A stretch of 64,000 nt of DNA from the NCBI GenBank assembly GCA_951799445.1, contig OX637296.1:5580001-5644000 (forward strand), in the 5' to 3' direction. The notes below the pieces were generated by a model that did no database searches, was not told where the DNA came from, and saw nothing but the letters and a program-made list of their open reading frames with translations. This document shows, in pieces, positions 48,690-59,266 of this stretch (position 1 is its first letter; each line of letters opens with the position of its first letter). Origin of the DNA: Pseudisothecium myosuroides (taxonomy: Eukaryota; Streptophyta; Bryopsida; Hypnales; Lembophyllaceae). Position numbers and translations under genes: made by a program.

Positions 48690-50279
48690 TAATGCTGGTG
48701 CGGACACTAAGTGTCCCATGGACGATTTCACCCAAGATTGTAGGATGAAAAAATTGTTTTTTCATCCCCATTTTTTTTAAGGTACTTGAGTGCATTTTCA
48801 GTGAATAGTTGCAAATTCTCTCATTATGGTATTGTTGACTTTTCTAACAAAGAAGATGTTTAATTCACATATCGGGCCCTTGTAGTGTACATTGGCCATA
48901 TCTTGCTATTTACTCTTAATGTGAATTTCAACCATAAAAATGATGTTTTTATTTATTTAGAGTGCAACTAATAAAATGAAGCTTATTGAATGTAGTTTCT
49001 ACTCCAATCAAAGAATTTGAAAAAACATAAATTACAATATTTTATAGCAGGAAGAACTTTGGGCCTATAACCATGATTTGTTGATTTTCTAATTTTAGAG
49101 TGACACGGTAACTTTGATTTAGGGCATGATGTTATACCCTATAATGTACATTTATGCTAAAAATTTCATATTTTTTGAGTATATTAGTTTTGTGCTTTAA
49201 ATGGATTTTTTTTTTAAATTCTTAAGAAAATCATAGTATATTCAATTTTTTTTTTAAAAGGTTGAAAATTTAATAACTTGTAGCAAACTTCTGATTTCAT
49301 CTCTAAAAAATAAATATAAATTTTTTCATTCATATCTAGTTAGAAAGTAGCAACAAACAGAGTGATGGACAGGGAAGCTAGAACTCACTGGTCATAGGCT
49401 TGTCCTTACAATAGGGTTAATGTTGATTGGTGATATTCCACAAGCCAAGTGTGACATATATCTTCTACTTTGTCTAATTTCAAGATACAGACAAGGATAG
49501 GTATAGATTTTGGTTTCAGGCCATGTGGCCTGAACCATGCCAAAGTAAATGATTATTGCCAATTCAACGGAATTGATGTCAATTGTGTTAACGATGAAAT
49601 AGCAATTGCATTGAACCATAATTTTGTTAAAATGGCACTACTCCATTAAAATGGCGAGGAAGGGGAAGGGTGTAAATGAATTTTTTTGTTAAATTGACAC
49701 AATTCAAGGTGCCAAAAATTGTGATTCTTTTGCACAAGCCTCTAAAATCTAAGATTGATATAAATTTTAGAATGCATGCATTGGTCTAAATATAATAGTT
49801 GCCAATTTTGTAAAAAATATGCCAATTTAATGAAATTGATGTTGAAAGAAGGAAATGAATATAAAAATGGCATATAGAATACCACCAATTTAATGAAATT
49901 TTCCATATTGTGAAATTACATAATGAAAGATTTGTTGTAATTCTAGGATATTTGTCTTTTTAATATATCTAGTAATTCCAATGTTGGTAAGTATCAAAGC
50001 TAACTCCAAAGACAAGATCATCATGGTGTACTAAATTTCAACAACAATAGAGTTAATCATAAAAGTTGTCCCCAGTTGTAAGAGTGGTTTAACTCTTGTC
50101 GCAGTTGTAAAGTTGACACCCAGATGTCCCCAATTGTAAGGTTTAACTGAGAATAGTACAAAAAAAAACATCACCAAATTCCATCAGACCCAGTTTTGGA
50201 CTTTTGGTGCTCCAACAAGTTTTGTCGTATGTTTTTCTCAAATTCCAACTATTGGTCCTGCATTGTACACATTTTAGAA
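48690..50279. other. AT-rich DNA with decayed family B fragments
   Basis: No gene. 49490-49912 holds several pieces of family B (GGATAGGTATAGATTT, CCATTAAAATGGCGA, CCAATTTAATGAAATTTTCC), probably two or more old overlapping copies. Confidence 0.45.
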
Positions 50280-50283
50280 TTAA

Positions 50284-51226
50284 CCCCTAAAGGACCAAAC
50301 AGGTTCTTTTGGCAACATAGCAATTTTGGGCAGCTCACTACAAATGGAAACTTCATTTTTCTTTGAAATTTTCACAGAGCATGTACCCAAAGAGTAGCTT
50401 CAAGGCACAACAATATTTAGTACCTTTGACTACATGGTTAAAAAATTATTGTATGATATGTAGTTTTCATTGATCTTTGAATAGCTCAAAAATTTCTTAA
50501 AAGATCACTTCTTAGAAGATTTTTATTTAAAAATAAATAAAAATTTGAATTTGTTCTTTTAGATTTATATATATGTAGAAATCTTTAAATCATTCTATTT
50601 TGATTTATGAGACGAAAGTATGAGGAGTTTTAGTTTGAGGGCAATTGTAGATTCTTTACTCTAAAATAGATTTTGAAGTCCTTTATTTAACTCAATTTTC
50701 AATATTTTTGAAAAAAATAAAAACTTTGGGTGTAGATTATTTATTGCAACATACAAACATTGGGATTGAAATTTTTTTAATTTCATAATTAAATTCTTAA
50801 CAATTTAGTGTTTTGAACCATTCTCTACTTCTTTCTACTTACTATTTTTTTACTATATGTTGTACAATTCCAAATGATCTGAAATTTTTCTAGCATATAG
50901 CCAACTTGCCTTGAAGAATTAATCCAAAGAAGTACCACCATTTTTGACTTTTTTCATTCCAATGTAACCTTGTGAAGGGTAGCTGTCCGTTTTTTTGCAG
51001 GGCCAAGAAAAGAATTTTTGACAATTATTAAATGCTAATATATTGCAATCTACACGATGAAAATTTTAAAAAACAAACCACATCTTCTCAAACTAGCTTA
51101 ATGCAAGATCATATGGTTATATGTGTCAAAAAAATGTTTTTTTTTCTAAAATTTGGTACTTACACTAGAAATCGTAGTTTTGGAGCATTCTTGGTGAAAA
51201 CATAGTGAGTCAAAAACCTGTAGGGA
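50284..51226 (-). mobile_element. piggyBac-type non-autonomous element, copy 9
   Basis: 943 bp, TTAA at 50280-50283 and 51227-51230. Left end CCCCTAAAGGACC followed by GGCAACATAGCAATTTTGGG, which matches the inverse of the coding element's right end. The right end CCTGTAGGGA is diverged. The right part carries the GATC.TATGGTTA and AGAAATCGTAGTTTT blocks of the other terminus. Confidence 0.75.
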
Positions 51227-51230
51227 TTAA

Positions 51231-53634
51231 TTCCGGTATTTAAAGCCAAATCCACTATAACAAGTAATTGTATAAATAGGCAGGCATGCATAACATTCAT
51301 TAGCAAACACTGGGGTTGCCTTGGCTTAGAGTTGATGGTGTGGGATATTCCACATCCAGCAGTACTCCATCAGTAACTCAGTGGACAGGTGGAAGATGCA
51401 AAGGAAATGCAGTGAACATGAAGACTGTTGGGGTGTGGAATATCCTACACCATCTCCTGTAGAACAAAAGGCAATGCCCATGTCTGCTACTGAATGTTAT
51501 GTGGTACAAAATTCCAAAACTTGCACCCTCTCTCTCTCTCTCTTATTTCTCTATTGGTTGCAGCGATCTCAAAACTAGTTAAATTTCGCTCGGTTTCTAC
51601 TTTTTTTTTTTGCCCTCAGTGTAAATTCAAAAAAAATCTTCCAAAAACGAACATTTGGCTAAAAACCTTGAACCTGTTTTGAGATCACTCATCGGTTGTA
51701 TTTATCAACAACACTTAATTTCAAGATGGTTTAAAAATAATAATTGATTATAATATTTTCTACTCTGATTTGAAATTTAGAAAGATTAATCGGGGGATCT
51801 ATACACTTAATAGATGTACTTTATTACAATTTGAACAAAGGGCTTATAACCAAATTGGTACCTTGCTTTTATAAAGACAAGGAAATTTGTTTTACACTAT
51901 GATATTCTAAACTTTTGTATACATATATGGAGAAAATTTTAGATTTTTTGAGCTAATTTTGCATTTTATATGGCCTTTTTATTTTATTTTTCAAAGATGA
52001 ATCACATGTCTCCTATAAGTAATTGAATTTACCATGAATCTTTTAAAAAAATTATATTGAGGAATTTAGTTGGGCAATTGCAAAAAGTAATTAACATGTT
52101 GTTTTTATGCATTTAGGAAGTGTATAATTATACAAGGAGTCATATATCATTTTATATGTACTGTACAACTCCCTCCATGCCTTCAAAACTCAACTTTGAA
52201 TTGAAAAGTCTATTGTATCACCATGGTCATCATTCGTCTTTTAAGAAATGAGCCTTTTGATAAGACAAAATCTTATGTATGATTCCTTTTCCACATGAAC
52301 CTTTAAAGTCATTTCATGAGTGGATATTTTTATTCCTTTGCATCCTTACTAGGCTAATATTTGAAGGACCAAAATCACCAAAATAATGTCTATGGAATAA
52401 ACAATTGAAAATTGATCATTTTGGCAAGTTTCTACATTGTCAATTTTGAATGGATCAATTTCAGTGTTTCCAAAATCTATAGGAACTAAAAATAATCCCA
52501 ATTAATTGCTCAGATCAAGCCTTAGAGTGCTAGCAAGGTAAACCGTCCTTGAAAAAAGTGGTTCATTTCAAGCTTACCTAGGCATTGTAATTGTAATTAG
52601 CCAAAAACTAACAAATTTTAATGAATTTCTATTGTATGGCTACTTTGAATTTGTTCCTTGTATCATTTACACATGCAAATGCTAGTGCAAAGTAAAATCC
52701 ATTGCATTTCAAAAATGATGATTTCTTCTACTGCTTTTAGAATACTTTATATAGCTCTAGAAATAATTAAAATAAAATAGTAGCTCTAAAAAAGAATTTG
52801 AATATTCAAAAGATAATATTTTTTTATTTGACTCTAAAAGCATGTAATTTGGATGTAAGTAATATTTTTTTCAATTAAATTTTAAATATTTTGTTTTTAA
52901 GTTGTGTGAATGTTGGCATTTGAAATCTTCTATTTTTTTGAGAATTTTTCTATTTCATAATGAAGTGAAAAGGTAAAAATTAGATATAAGATTGGTGATA
53001 TTATAGACAGTGTGCAAAAAATTGGCATTTTTCGCTCAAACATTTTCCACATGTACAAATTTAGCTCTTTTGAGTAATTTTTGAGTCATTGAATCAAGCT
53101 CTTTACCTTACTTGCTTGCCCATCTTTTATAGTTTTTTGCAATCTGGAGCTGAATCGAAAGTTACATTACCTAAATTTTTTGGACTACAAGGTGGACAAT
53201 TTTAGAGTTTGGACTTCATGTAAAGAATTATTACTTTACTTTTAAAATTTGGTCAGTATGTAATTGATATGACACAAGATCTCAGACCCTTCAATAGCAC
53301 TTAGGTGGGTTGCCTATCCTCCAATGGAATGGTATAGGATATTCCACATCATTTCATCTATCGGATGACATGATGTAGAATATTCTGCAGCATATCAATA
53401 GTTACAAGGACAAGTGGCAATCCACTCGAGACTTGTTAAGAGTGTATACCGTTAGCAATGTGGTATTTCAAATTTATTCAAAGTATAAAAATAAACTTCG
53501 AATCTTTAAAGTTTAACTATAAAACATTGAGCCAAAAATTCATTGAGAACAATGAATTAACAACTTACTTACTAAGCTTCAAAAGTTATATATTTTTTGT
53601 GGTTAGAGTAGAAGAGACAAGCTCTTAATGTACA
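51231..53634. other. AT-rich sequence with small palindromic repeats
   Basis: No gene. GGTGTGGGATATTCCACAT (51338) and GGTGTGGAATATCCTACACC (51433) form an inverted pair about 100 bp apart, and a related GGATATTCCACATCAT/ATGATGTAGAATATTC pair lies at 53337-53382, suggesting tiny MITEs. A CT-rich run occurs at 51527-51542. Confidence 0.45.
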
Positions 53635-53746
53635 TACAGTGACTCTCAAAAGTAGTTGGCCACCATATAAATCGCTCTCATAAATTGAAAAATTGGAATT
53701 AAGAAGTGAAATTTGGACATGTTGTACAAAAGGGAATCTACCTTAA

Positions 53747-54667
53747 CCCTAAAATACCAAGGCATTTTCTGGCTCCGAAACCACTGAAAACTGCCATTTC
53801 TGCTGCGATCACTCCCTAAACCAAAAAAAACTTTTTTTTAAGAATCTAACCATAGGATCTTGTACTTCACTTGTCTCAGATTATGTGGTAAAAATTTCAA
53901 GACATTTGACAATTCTGATTGGAAGATATTCGCATTCAAAGTTGGAAAAAAAAGTTTTTTTGAACTGTTACCTGCAATTTCAGATGACTTTGACGGCCAT
54001 TTGTGGATTTTTTTTGCACTACACAACAAAAAGTTGTAATTTTTTATCTTGAACATTTGAGTTGAGAGTCGGGGAAAAAAATTTCAGAATGTCAAACCTT
54101 GATTTTCACATATAAAAAAATTGTTAAATAGAAGTAGGTCCAAAATTGAACGAAACACTAAATTGTTAATAGCTCTTAGGTGGAATTAAAACAACATAAT
54201 CCCAATGGTGGGATTGTTCTTGCAAACAAACTTGACCTCATCTAAAGAAAAAAATTGAAAAAATTTGAAAATTGCATTCAAAAATGAATTCTATGAGTTA
54301 GTTTTTTTGAAGATGCTTAAATTGCCCGAAAAACAAGATTGTCCATAACTTTCTCATTATTAGTCCAAATAGAATGAATCAAAGCTTCAGATGTAGACAA
54401 AAACATGATCTTTGAGGGAAAAAAATAAAAAAAATAAAAAACTGTTTTTTTTTTTTTTTTTTTTCTGCCCGCCGAACTGCTTTTTTGCTTTAGGATGGCA
54501 TAACTTTTGCTCCCGGGCACCGATTGAAAAAAAAATTATATTTTTAGAAAGCTAATGTGATTCCCTATCTTCTAAAAACGTTTCAAAAAATCAGATTAAA
54601 ATTTGAGGCCTCACGGGCCTGCCCGAAATCTGAAGTGTCCCCCGAGTAGACTTTGGTACTTTAGGGG
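53747..54667 (+). mobile_element. piggyBac-type non-autonomous element, copy 10
   Basis: 921 bp, TTAA at 53743-53746 and 54668-54671. Closely similar to copy 1 in the same orientation. The first end is CCCTAAAATACC, so it has lost one C. The empty site survives in the opposite arm of the host foldback near 55211 (CATTAAAGTAG on the plus strand). Confidence 0.9.
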
Positions 54668-55257
54668 TTAATGTGAAATTTCACTTAGAACGGACTATAT
54701 TTAAACCTATTATTATTTGAATGAAATTTCTATGCAAAAAAAACTTTTTGTGAGAAGTCAAAATTTCTCATTTTTTTTAATAGGAAGAATGCACATCTTG
54801 ACTAGAATCACATGTAACAAGTTTCATAAATTTTGAATTTTTATTGATTGAAATTTGACCTCAAAATTTTGGCTTTTTTATTTTTCACCCCATAAATTGC
54901 AAAAAAATAAGATAAATATTCAAAATAACATCAAATGACTATATGTATCAAAAACATTTTTTTTGCAATTTATAGAGTGAAAAATAAAAAAGCCAAAATT
55001 TTGAGGTCAAATTTCAATCAATAAGATTTCAATCAATAAAAATCCAAAACTCATGAAACTTGTTACATATGATTCTAGTCAAGATGTACATTCTTCCTAT
55101 TAAAAAAAATGAGACATTTTGACTTCTCACAAAAAGTTTTTTTTTGCATAGAAATTTCATTCAAATAATAATAAGTTTAAATATAGTCTGTTCTAAGTGA
55201 AATTTCACATTAAAGTAGAGTCCCTTTCGTACAACATGTCCAAATTTCACTTCTTAA

Positions 55258-55997
55258 CCCCTAAAGGACCAAGCTGCGTTTTTTTGGCAACATAGCAATT
55301 TTGGGCAGCTCACTACGAATGGAGTTTTATTTTTTTTCTTTGAAAATTTTACACAACATGTGCCCGAGGAGTAGCTTTAAGGCCCAACAACTTTCATAAC
55401 TTTTGACTACATAGATAAAAAGTTATTGCATGATATGTGATTTTCTTTGAACTTTGGGCAGCCCAGGCAGCTCTGAAAATTTCTTTAAAAATGACTTTTT
55501 TTTAAAATAAAAATTTGAAATTGGTTCTTTAGATTTATATAAGCGTGGGAAGCTTTGAATCATTCAATTCTGATCAATGAGTCAAAAGTTACGAGGACTT
55601 TAAGTTTGTGGGTAGGCATGGAGTCTTTGAAAACCATAACTACCCGCAAACTTAAAGTCCTCATAACTTTTGACTCATTGATCGGAATTGAATGATTCAA
55701 AGCTTCCCACGCTTATATAAATCTAAAGAACCAATTTCAAATTTTTATTTTAAAAAAAAGTCATTTTTAAAGAAATTTTCAGAGCTGCCCGGGCTGCCCA
55801 AAGTTCAAAGAAAATCACATATCATGCAATAACTTTTTGTCTATGTAGTCAAAAGTTATGAAAGTTGTTGGGCCTTAAAGCTACTCCTTGGGCACATGTT
55901 GTGTAAAATTTTCAAAGAAAAAAAATAAAAACTCGATTCGTAATGAGCTGTCCAAAATCGCTTTGTTGCCAAAAAACACAGCTTTTTCCTTTAGGGG
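55258..55997. mobile_element. piggyBac-type foldback element, copy 11
   Basis: 740 bp, TTAA at 55254-55257 and 55998-56001. The two halves are long inverted copies of each other (about 350 bp per arm, centre about 55628), both derived from the right-end type of the family (GGCAACATAGCAATTTTGGG). The empty site is preserved in the opposite arm at about 53698 (GGAATTAAGAAG). Confidence 0.9.
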
Positions 55998-56077
55998 TTA
56001 ATTCCAATTTCTTAATTTATGGGAGCAATTTATATGGTGGCCAACTAATTTTGGGAGTCACTATATGGGGGGGTGGG

Positions 56078-56830
56078 ATTAGGAGGTAAAACAACCCATG
56101 TGAGATATGTAAATTAGAAATAGTAGGAACTCAAGCAAGGAATTGTGTTTAAAGTAGAATTTTAGACCTCATTTAGGCATACTAGAATAACTTTTCTCAA
56201 AAAATATTGAACTAAAAAAAGTTAGAAAATCAACTCAAGTCTCACGTACAAAAATCCATTTGAGATTTCAAGCCTTCAATCAAAAGTTGTGAACAAAACT
56301 TAGAGAGAGGTTGGGAGGGACATGTTTCTTAGACATTTACAAACATCCTCTCTAAATTTTGTCCATGACTTTTGATTGGAGTCTTAAGATCTCAAATGGA
56401 TTTTTGGAGATGAAATTTAGCTTGATTTACCAACATTTTTTAGTTCAAAGTTATTCTAATATGCCTAAATGAGGTCTGAAATTCCACTCCAAGCATAATT
56501 TTTATTTTTTGACATTGAGCAACCAAGCTCTTAGAGGATTCATGATGGACAATGGATTTCAATATAAAAATGACATTTTCAGTCTCCATTCCTACAAATG
56601 TCAATCAAATAATGCTTTCATTTTACAATCAAAACATGTTTTTGATGGAAAGTGGTTAAATTGCATTAGCATAAAACTCAATGGATTTTTTGGATTTTTT
56701 GCAAACCATCTTTTTTACAATTATTTGTTGATTTGTATGTCTAGTCCTAAAATTAGCAAAAAAATGAAACACACTATAAATGTAATGCCACTAACCCGGC
56801 ATGGAAGCTTACAATAATGATGTGTAAATG
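56078..56830. repeat. dispersed repeat D with an internal foldback
   Basis: 56150-56325 and 56325-56500 are inverted copies (ACCTCATTTAGGCATA...AATCCATTTGAGAT and its inverse). The same family is found in pieces at 1430-1485 and 2985-3560. An open frame at 56509-56817 shows no recognised family and lies wholly in the repeat. Confidence 0.55.
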
Positions 56831-57056
56831 AATTTTTTGGATGAGGACTCTAGAGAGGAAAAGGGAACCTCAAAAGAGGAAATATGGGGTATGTAGAAGG
56901 CTGCTCCAAAGTGATATCGTCAAGATTATCCATGTCACCACTTGCTCTACAAAATTGTCCGAAGTAGGATATTAGATGGTATGATTGCTTGCCAAAAATG
57001 GCAGGACGTTGCCAAAAGGATGTAACAAAGATATTTATTAAAAATCACCAAAACAG

Positions 57057-57126
57057 TTTATTAAACACCATAGACTCTAAGTTGATTAAATTAATTAATC
57101 AACTTAGAGTCCATGGTGTTTAATAA
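57057..57126. repeat. 70-bp near-perfect hairpin
   Basis: TTTATTAAACACCATAGACT and onward pairs with the inverse sequence ending at 57126, arms about 34 bp with one mismatch and a very short loop of two or three bases. Confidence 0.8.
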
Positions 57127-57129
57127 ATT

Positions 57130-57845
57130 CTTTTGATTTGAAGCTGTTTGAATCATTAGAGGGATTTTTTTTACTTTATTCTTAAAAAAATAAATTGAAA
57201 ATCTTGAAATTACTTCTAAAATAGTGGAATGCCTACATGTGATAATAGTTTAGAACAAATTTTTTACAGTTGAATTTTTAAAAATAATTAATTTTCTCAT
57301 TTATTTTCATTGCTCCCAGATATGCAACTCCCATATTATATGACCCTGATTATAATCACTTATAATGCATTTTAGTCCAATTTCAGGGGATACAATTTGT
57401 TTTAATGTAGAAAATTCTTGTAGCCCTTTTAACAAGGAATCCAAAAAAGTAATTATATATATATATATATAATGATATTTCTTTGAGAACAATAATAGCA
57501 TTAAAAAACTAATTATATGAGTTTTTTTAATACATGTATCATAGGACAAGCTACCCAACTTTTTGGACTTTTTAATAAAATTTTAATTTTAATTCGAGGG
57601 AACTTCTTGTAAAAAAAATTTTAAACTATTCATAGGTGTTTCAATTCTTCATATATATTGTGAGTTTTTTTTTTCATATGTATGCAATTCAACATTTTAT
57701 ACATTTAATTTTCTTTTAATTTGGTCTTCATCCAACTTTTTGGTCTTTTTAGTTTGATATAATTTTTACAAAAGCCGTCTTTTGAGCCGTTTTAATGCCG
57801 ATGACCCCTGTATATAATACATGAGTTGCGTACCCAGGTCATTGC
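57130..57845. other. AT-rich sequence, no gene seen
   Basis: Contains a short AT dinucleotide run at 57454-57471. No element ends resolved. Confidence 0.45.
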
Positions 57846-57849
57846 TTAA

Positions 57850-58479
57850 CCGCTAAATGCTTAAGGCACCAAATTCTGGTGTCAAAAACAATTTGAAGTT
57901 CAATAAAACCTTACCAAGTTAGTGTTTTTAATAGTTTGCATTTTTGAAGAATTATCCTTCTTGAAGTCTAGTTTTAGCATCAAAAATCCAATTTTAAAAA
58001 TGAATGATAATGATTTTTTTATTCAAGATTTTGTGCAAGGGTGTCCATTTGCAAGTCTTCATTTTCTAGTATTGTAAACTCTTGGAAATGAGCCTCAAAT
58101 ACTCTAGATCACATTACAAATTCATTTTGAGAAGTTGTAGAGTAGATTTTGAGAAGCCATAAATTGATTGCAGTTATGCATGTTTTGTCCCTTAACCTCA
58201 TATTTTATTGGAGACTTCAACTTCAGATTTGGCAAAGATAATTGAAAGACTTCAAATAATTTCTTGGTTTTAACACCTCATGACCAAACATCACAATCTT
58301 TCCATGCATAAGCAACCTTGTTGTGTTTTATTTTCCCATGTGATCTCTATCAAGTCTAGTTTGAATTTTTACCGTTATAATTCAAAAATAATTGATAAAA
58401 CAAGTTTATCAAAATGTTGACTATTTAGTCAATTTCAAGCAAATTCAAAAGCTCAAAAAGGGTCTTGAAAATTTAGGGG
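57850..58479. mobile_element. possible TTAA-flanked element
   Basis: TTAA at 57846-57849 and 58480-58483, with CCGCTAAATG at the left and the inverse of AATTTAGGGG at the right. The interior does not match the other copies, so this is only a candidate. Confidence 0.35.
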
Positions 58480-58487
58480 TTAAAAGG

Positions 58488-58691
58488 TGACAGTTTTTGA
58501 CAATTTTGGCACGAAATGTGTGAAGAAACGCTGTAATCTTGCAGCGCTGATCAGTTAGATGATAAAACAAGGGGAAGGGCCCCGAGTTATATACAGTGGA
58601 GATCTAAACCCTAATTAGTCCTAAACCTAATTAGCCCCGGATGTAACTCATCCGGTCACAATGAAACCCTAACAGTTTCGTATTGTCAACA
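58488..58691 (-). mobile_element. 3' LTR of the copia element
   Basis: Read on the minus strand it begins TGTTGACAATACG directly after a purine run, contains TATATAAC (about 58585-58592) and runs to about TGTCA near 58488. The outer boundary is a guess; the other LTR is not in the window, so it cannot be verified by comparison. Confidence 0.55.
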
Positions 58692-58700
58692 CCCCCCTTC
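58692..58700 (-). promoter_or_regulatory. polypurine tract of the copia element
   Basis: GAAGGGGGG on the minus strand immediately before TGTTGACA, the usual site of plus-strand DNA priming in LTR retrotransposons. Confidence 0.6.
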
Positions 58701-58748
58701 AATCTGGGATTGTTGTTCCTTGTAGTGTTGTCTGTGTGCAGATTCCTA

Positions 58749-59189
58749 ATGGCGAGAGTAGTTGTGGGCAATTGGCGCCAAGTGCGAGAGTACACTGGGA
58801 ATCTCTCATTTGTGGGTCTTATGAGTTACTTGCTGTGGGTGTGGTTCTCTGTCTTGGCGCGAGTGTTGGAGTGGTGCGGCAGCGTCGTGGAAGCAATTGT
58901 TTTGAGGGAGGCGGAGTTGATGGAGTCCGAGGATTGTGTGGCCTGTGACAACCGATTGCAGGGAACTGTCCCGGATGCGGAACGATTGGCGCGGTCGCGG
59001 AAAGTCTTGCGAGAAGGCGCAGCTCTAGGAAACAAGGTTTACGCAGTGAGGCGCGGACGTACACCCGGTCTCTATTTCACTTGGTTCGATTGTTCCAAGG
59101 AAGTAACAGGTTATAGCGGAGCTGAGCATAAGAGTTTTAGGTCTCTAGAGGAAGCTGAGGAGTATCTCTTCAAGGTTCCAGTATGCTAG
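58749..59189 (+). CDS. RNase H1-type hybrid-binding (viroplasmin) domain ORF
   Basis: 146 residues from ATG 58749. The C-terminal 45 residues (KVYAVRRGRTPGLYFTW, then DCSKEVTGYSG, KSFRSLEEAEEYL) match the N-terminal RNA:DNA hybrid-binding domain of RNase H1, also called the caulimovirus viroplasmin domain (PF01693), with the conserved YAVRRGR, W, aromatic and KSF positions. No RNase H catalytic domain follows. Residues about 18-52 are hydrophobic and could be a membrane segment. The ORF lies between the copia polypurine tract (58700) and the end of pol (59267) and is antisense to pol. The frame could be extended upstream, but only from a non-ATG codon at 58683. Function unknown. Confidence 0.75.
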   Translation: MARVVVGNWRQVREYTGNLSFVGLMSYLLWVWFSVLARVLEWCGSVVEAIVLREAELMESEDCVACDNRLQGTVPDAERLARSRKVLREGAALGNKVYAVRRGRTPGLYFTWFDCSKEVTGYSGAEHKSFRSLEEAEEYLFKVPVC

Positions 59190-59266
59190 GGGAGATGAGG
59201 GTAAGTTGTGGCTATAACTTGTTAGCTTTTCTTCAGGTCGGATAAGGGAAGTAGTCCCAGAGATGC

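Larger units (their letters stand above)
53637..56063. mobile_element. mariner-like foldback element with two insertions
   Basis: The left end CAGTGACTCTCAAAAGTAG and the inverse of the right end TAGTGACTCCCAAAATTAG are flanked by TA (53635-53636 and 56064-56065). The arms are near-identical inverted repeats that continue inward almost to the centre (about 54930). The left arm carries TTAA copy 10 and the right arm TTAA copy 11. Subtracting both leaves about 758 bp. No transposase. Confidence 0.85.
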
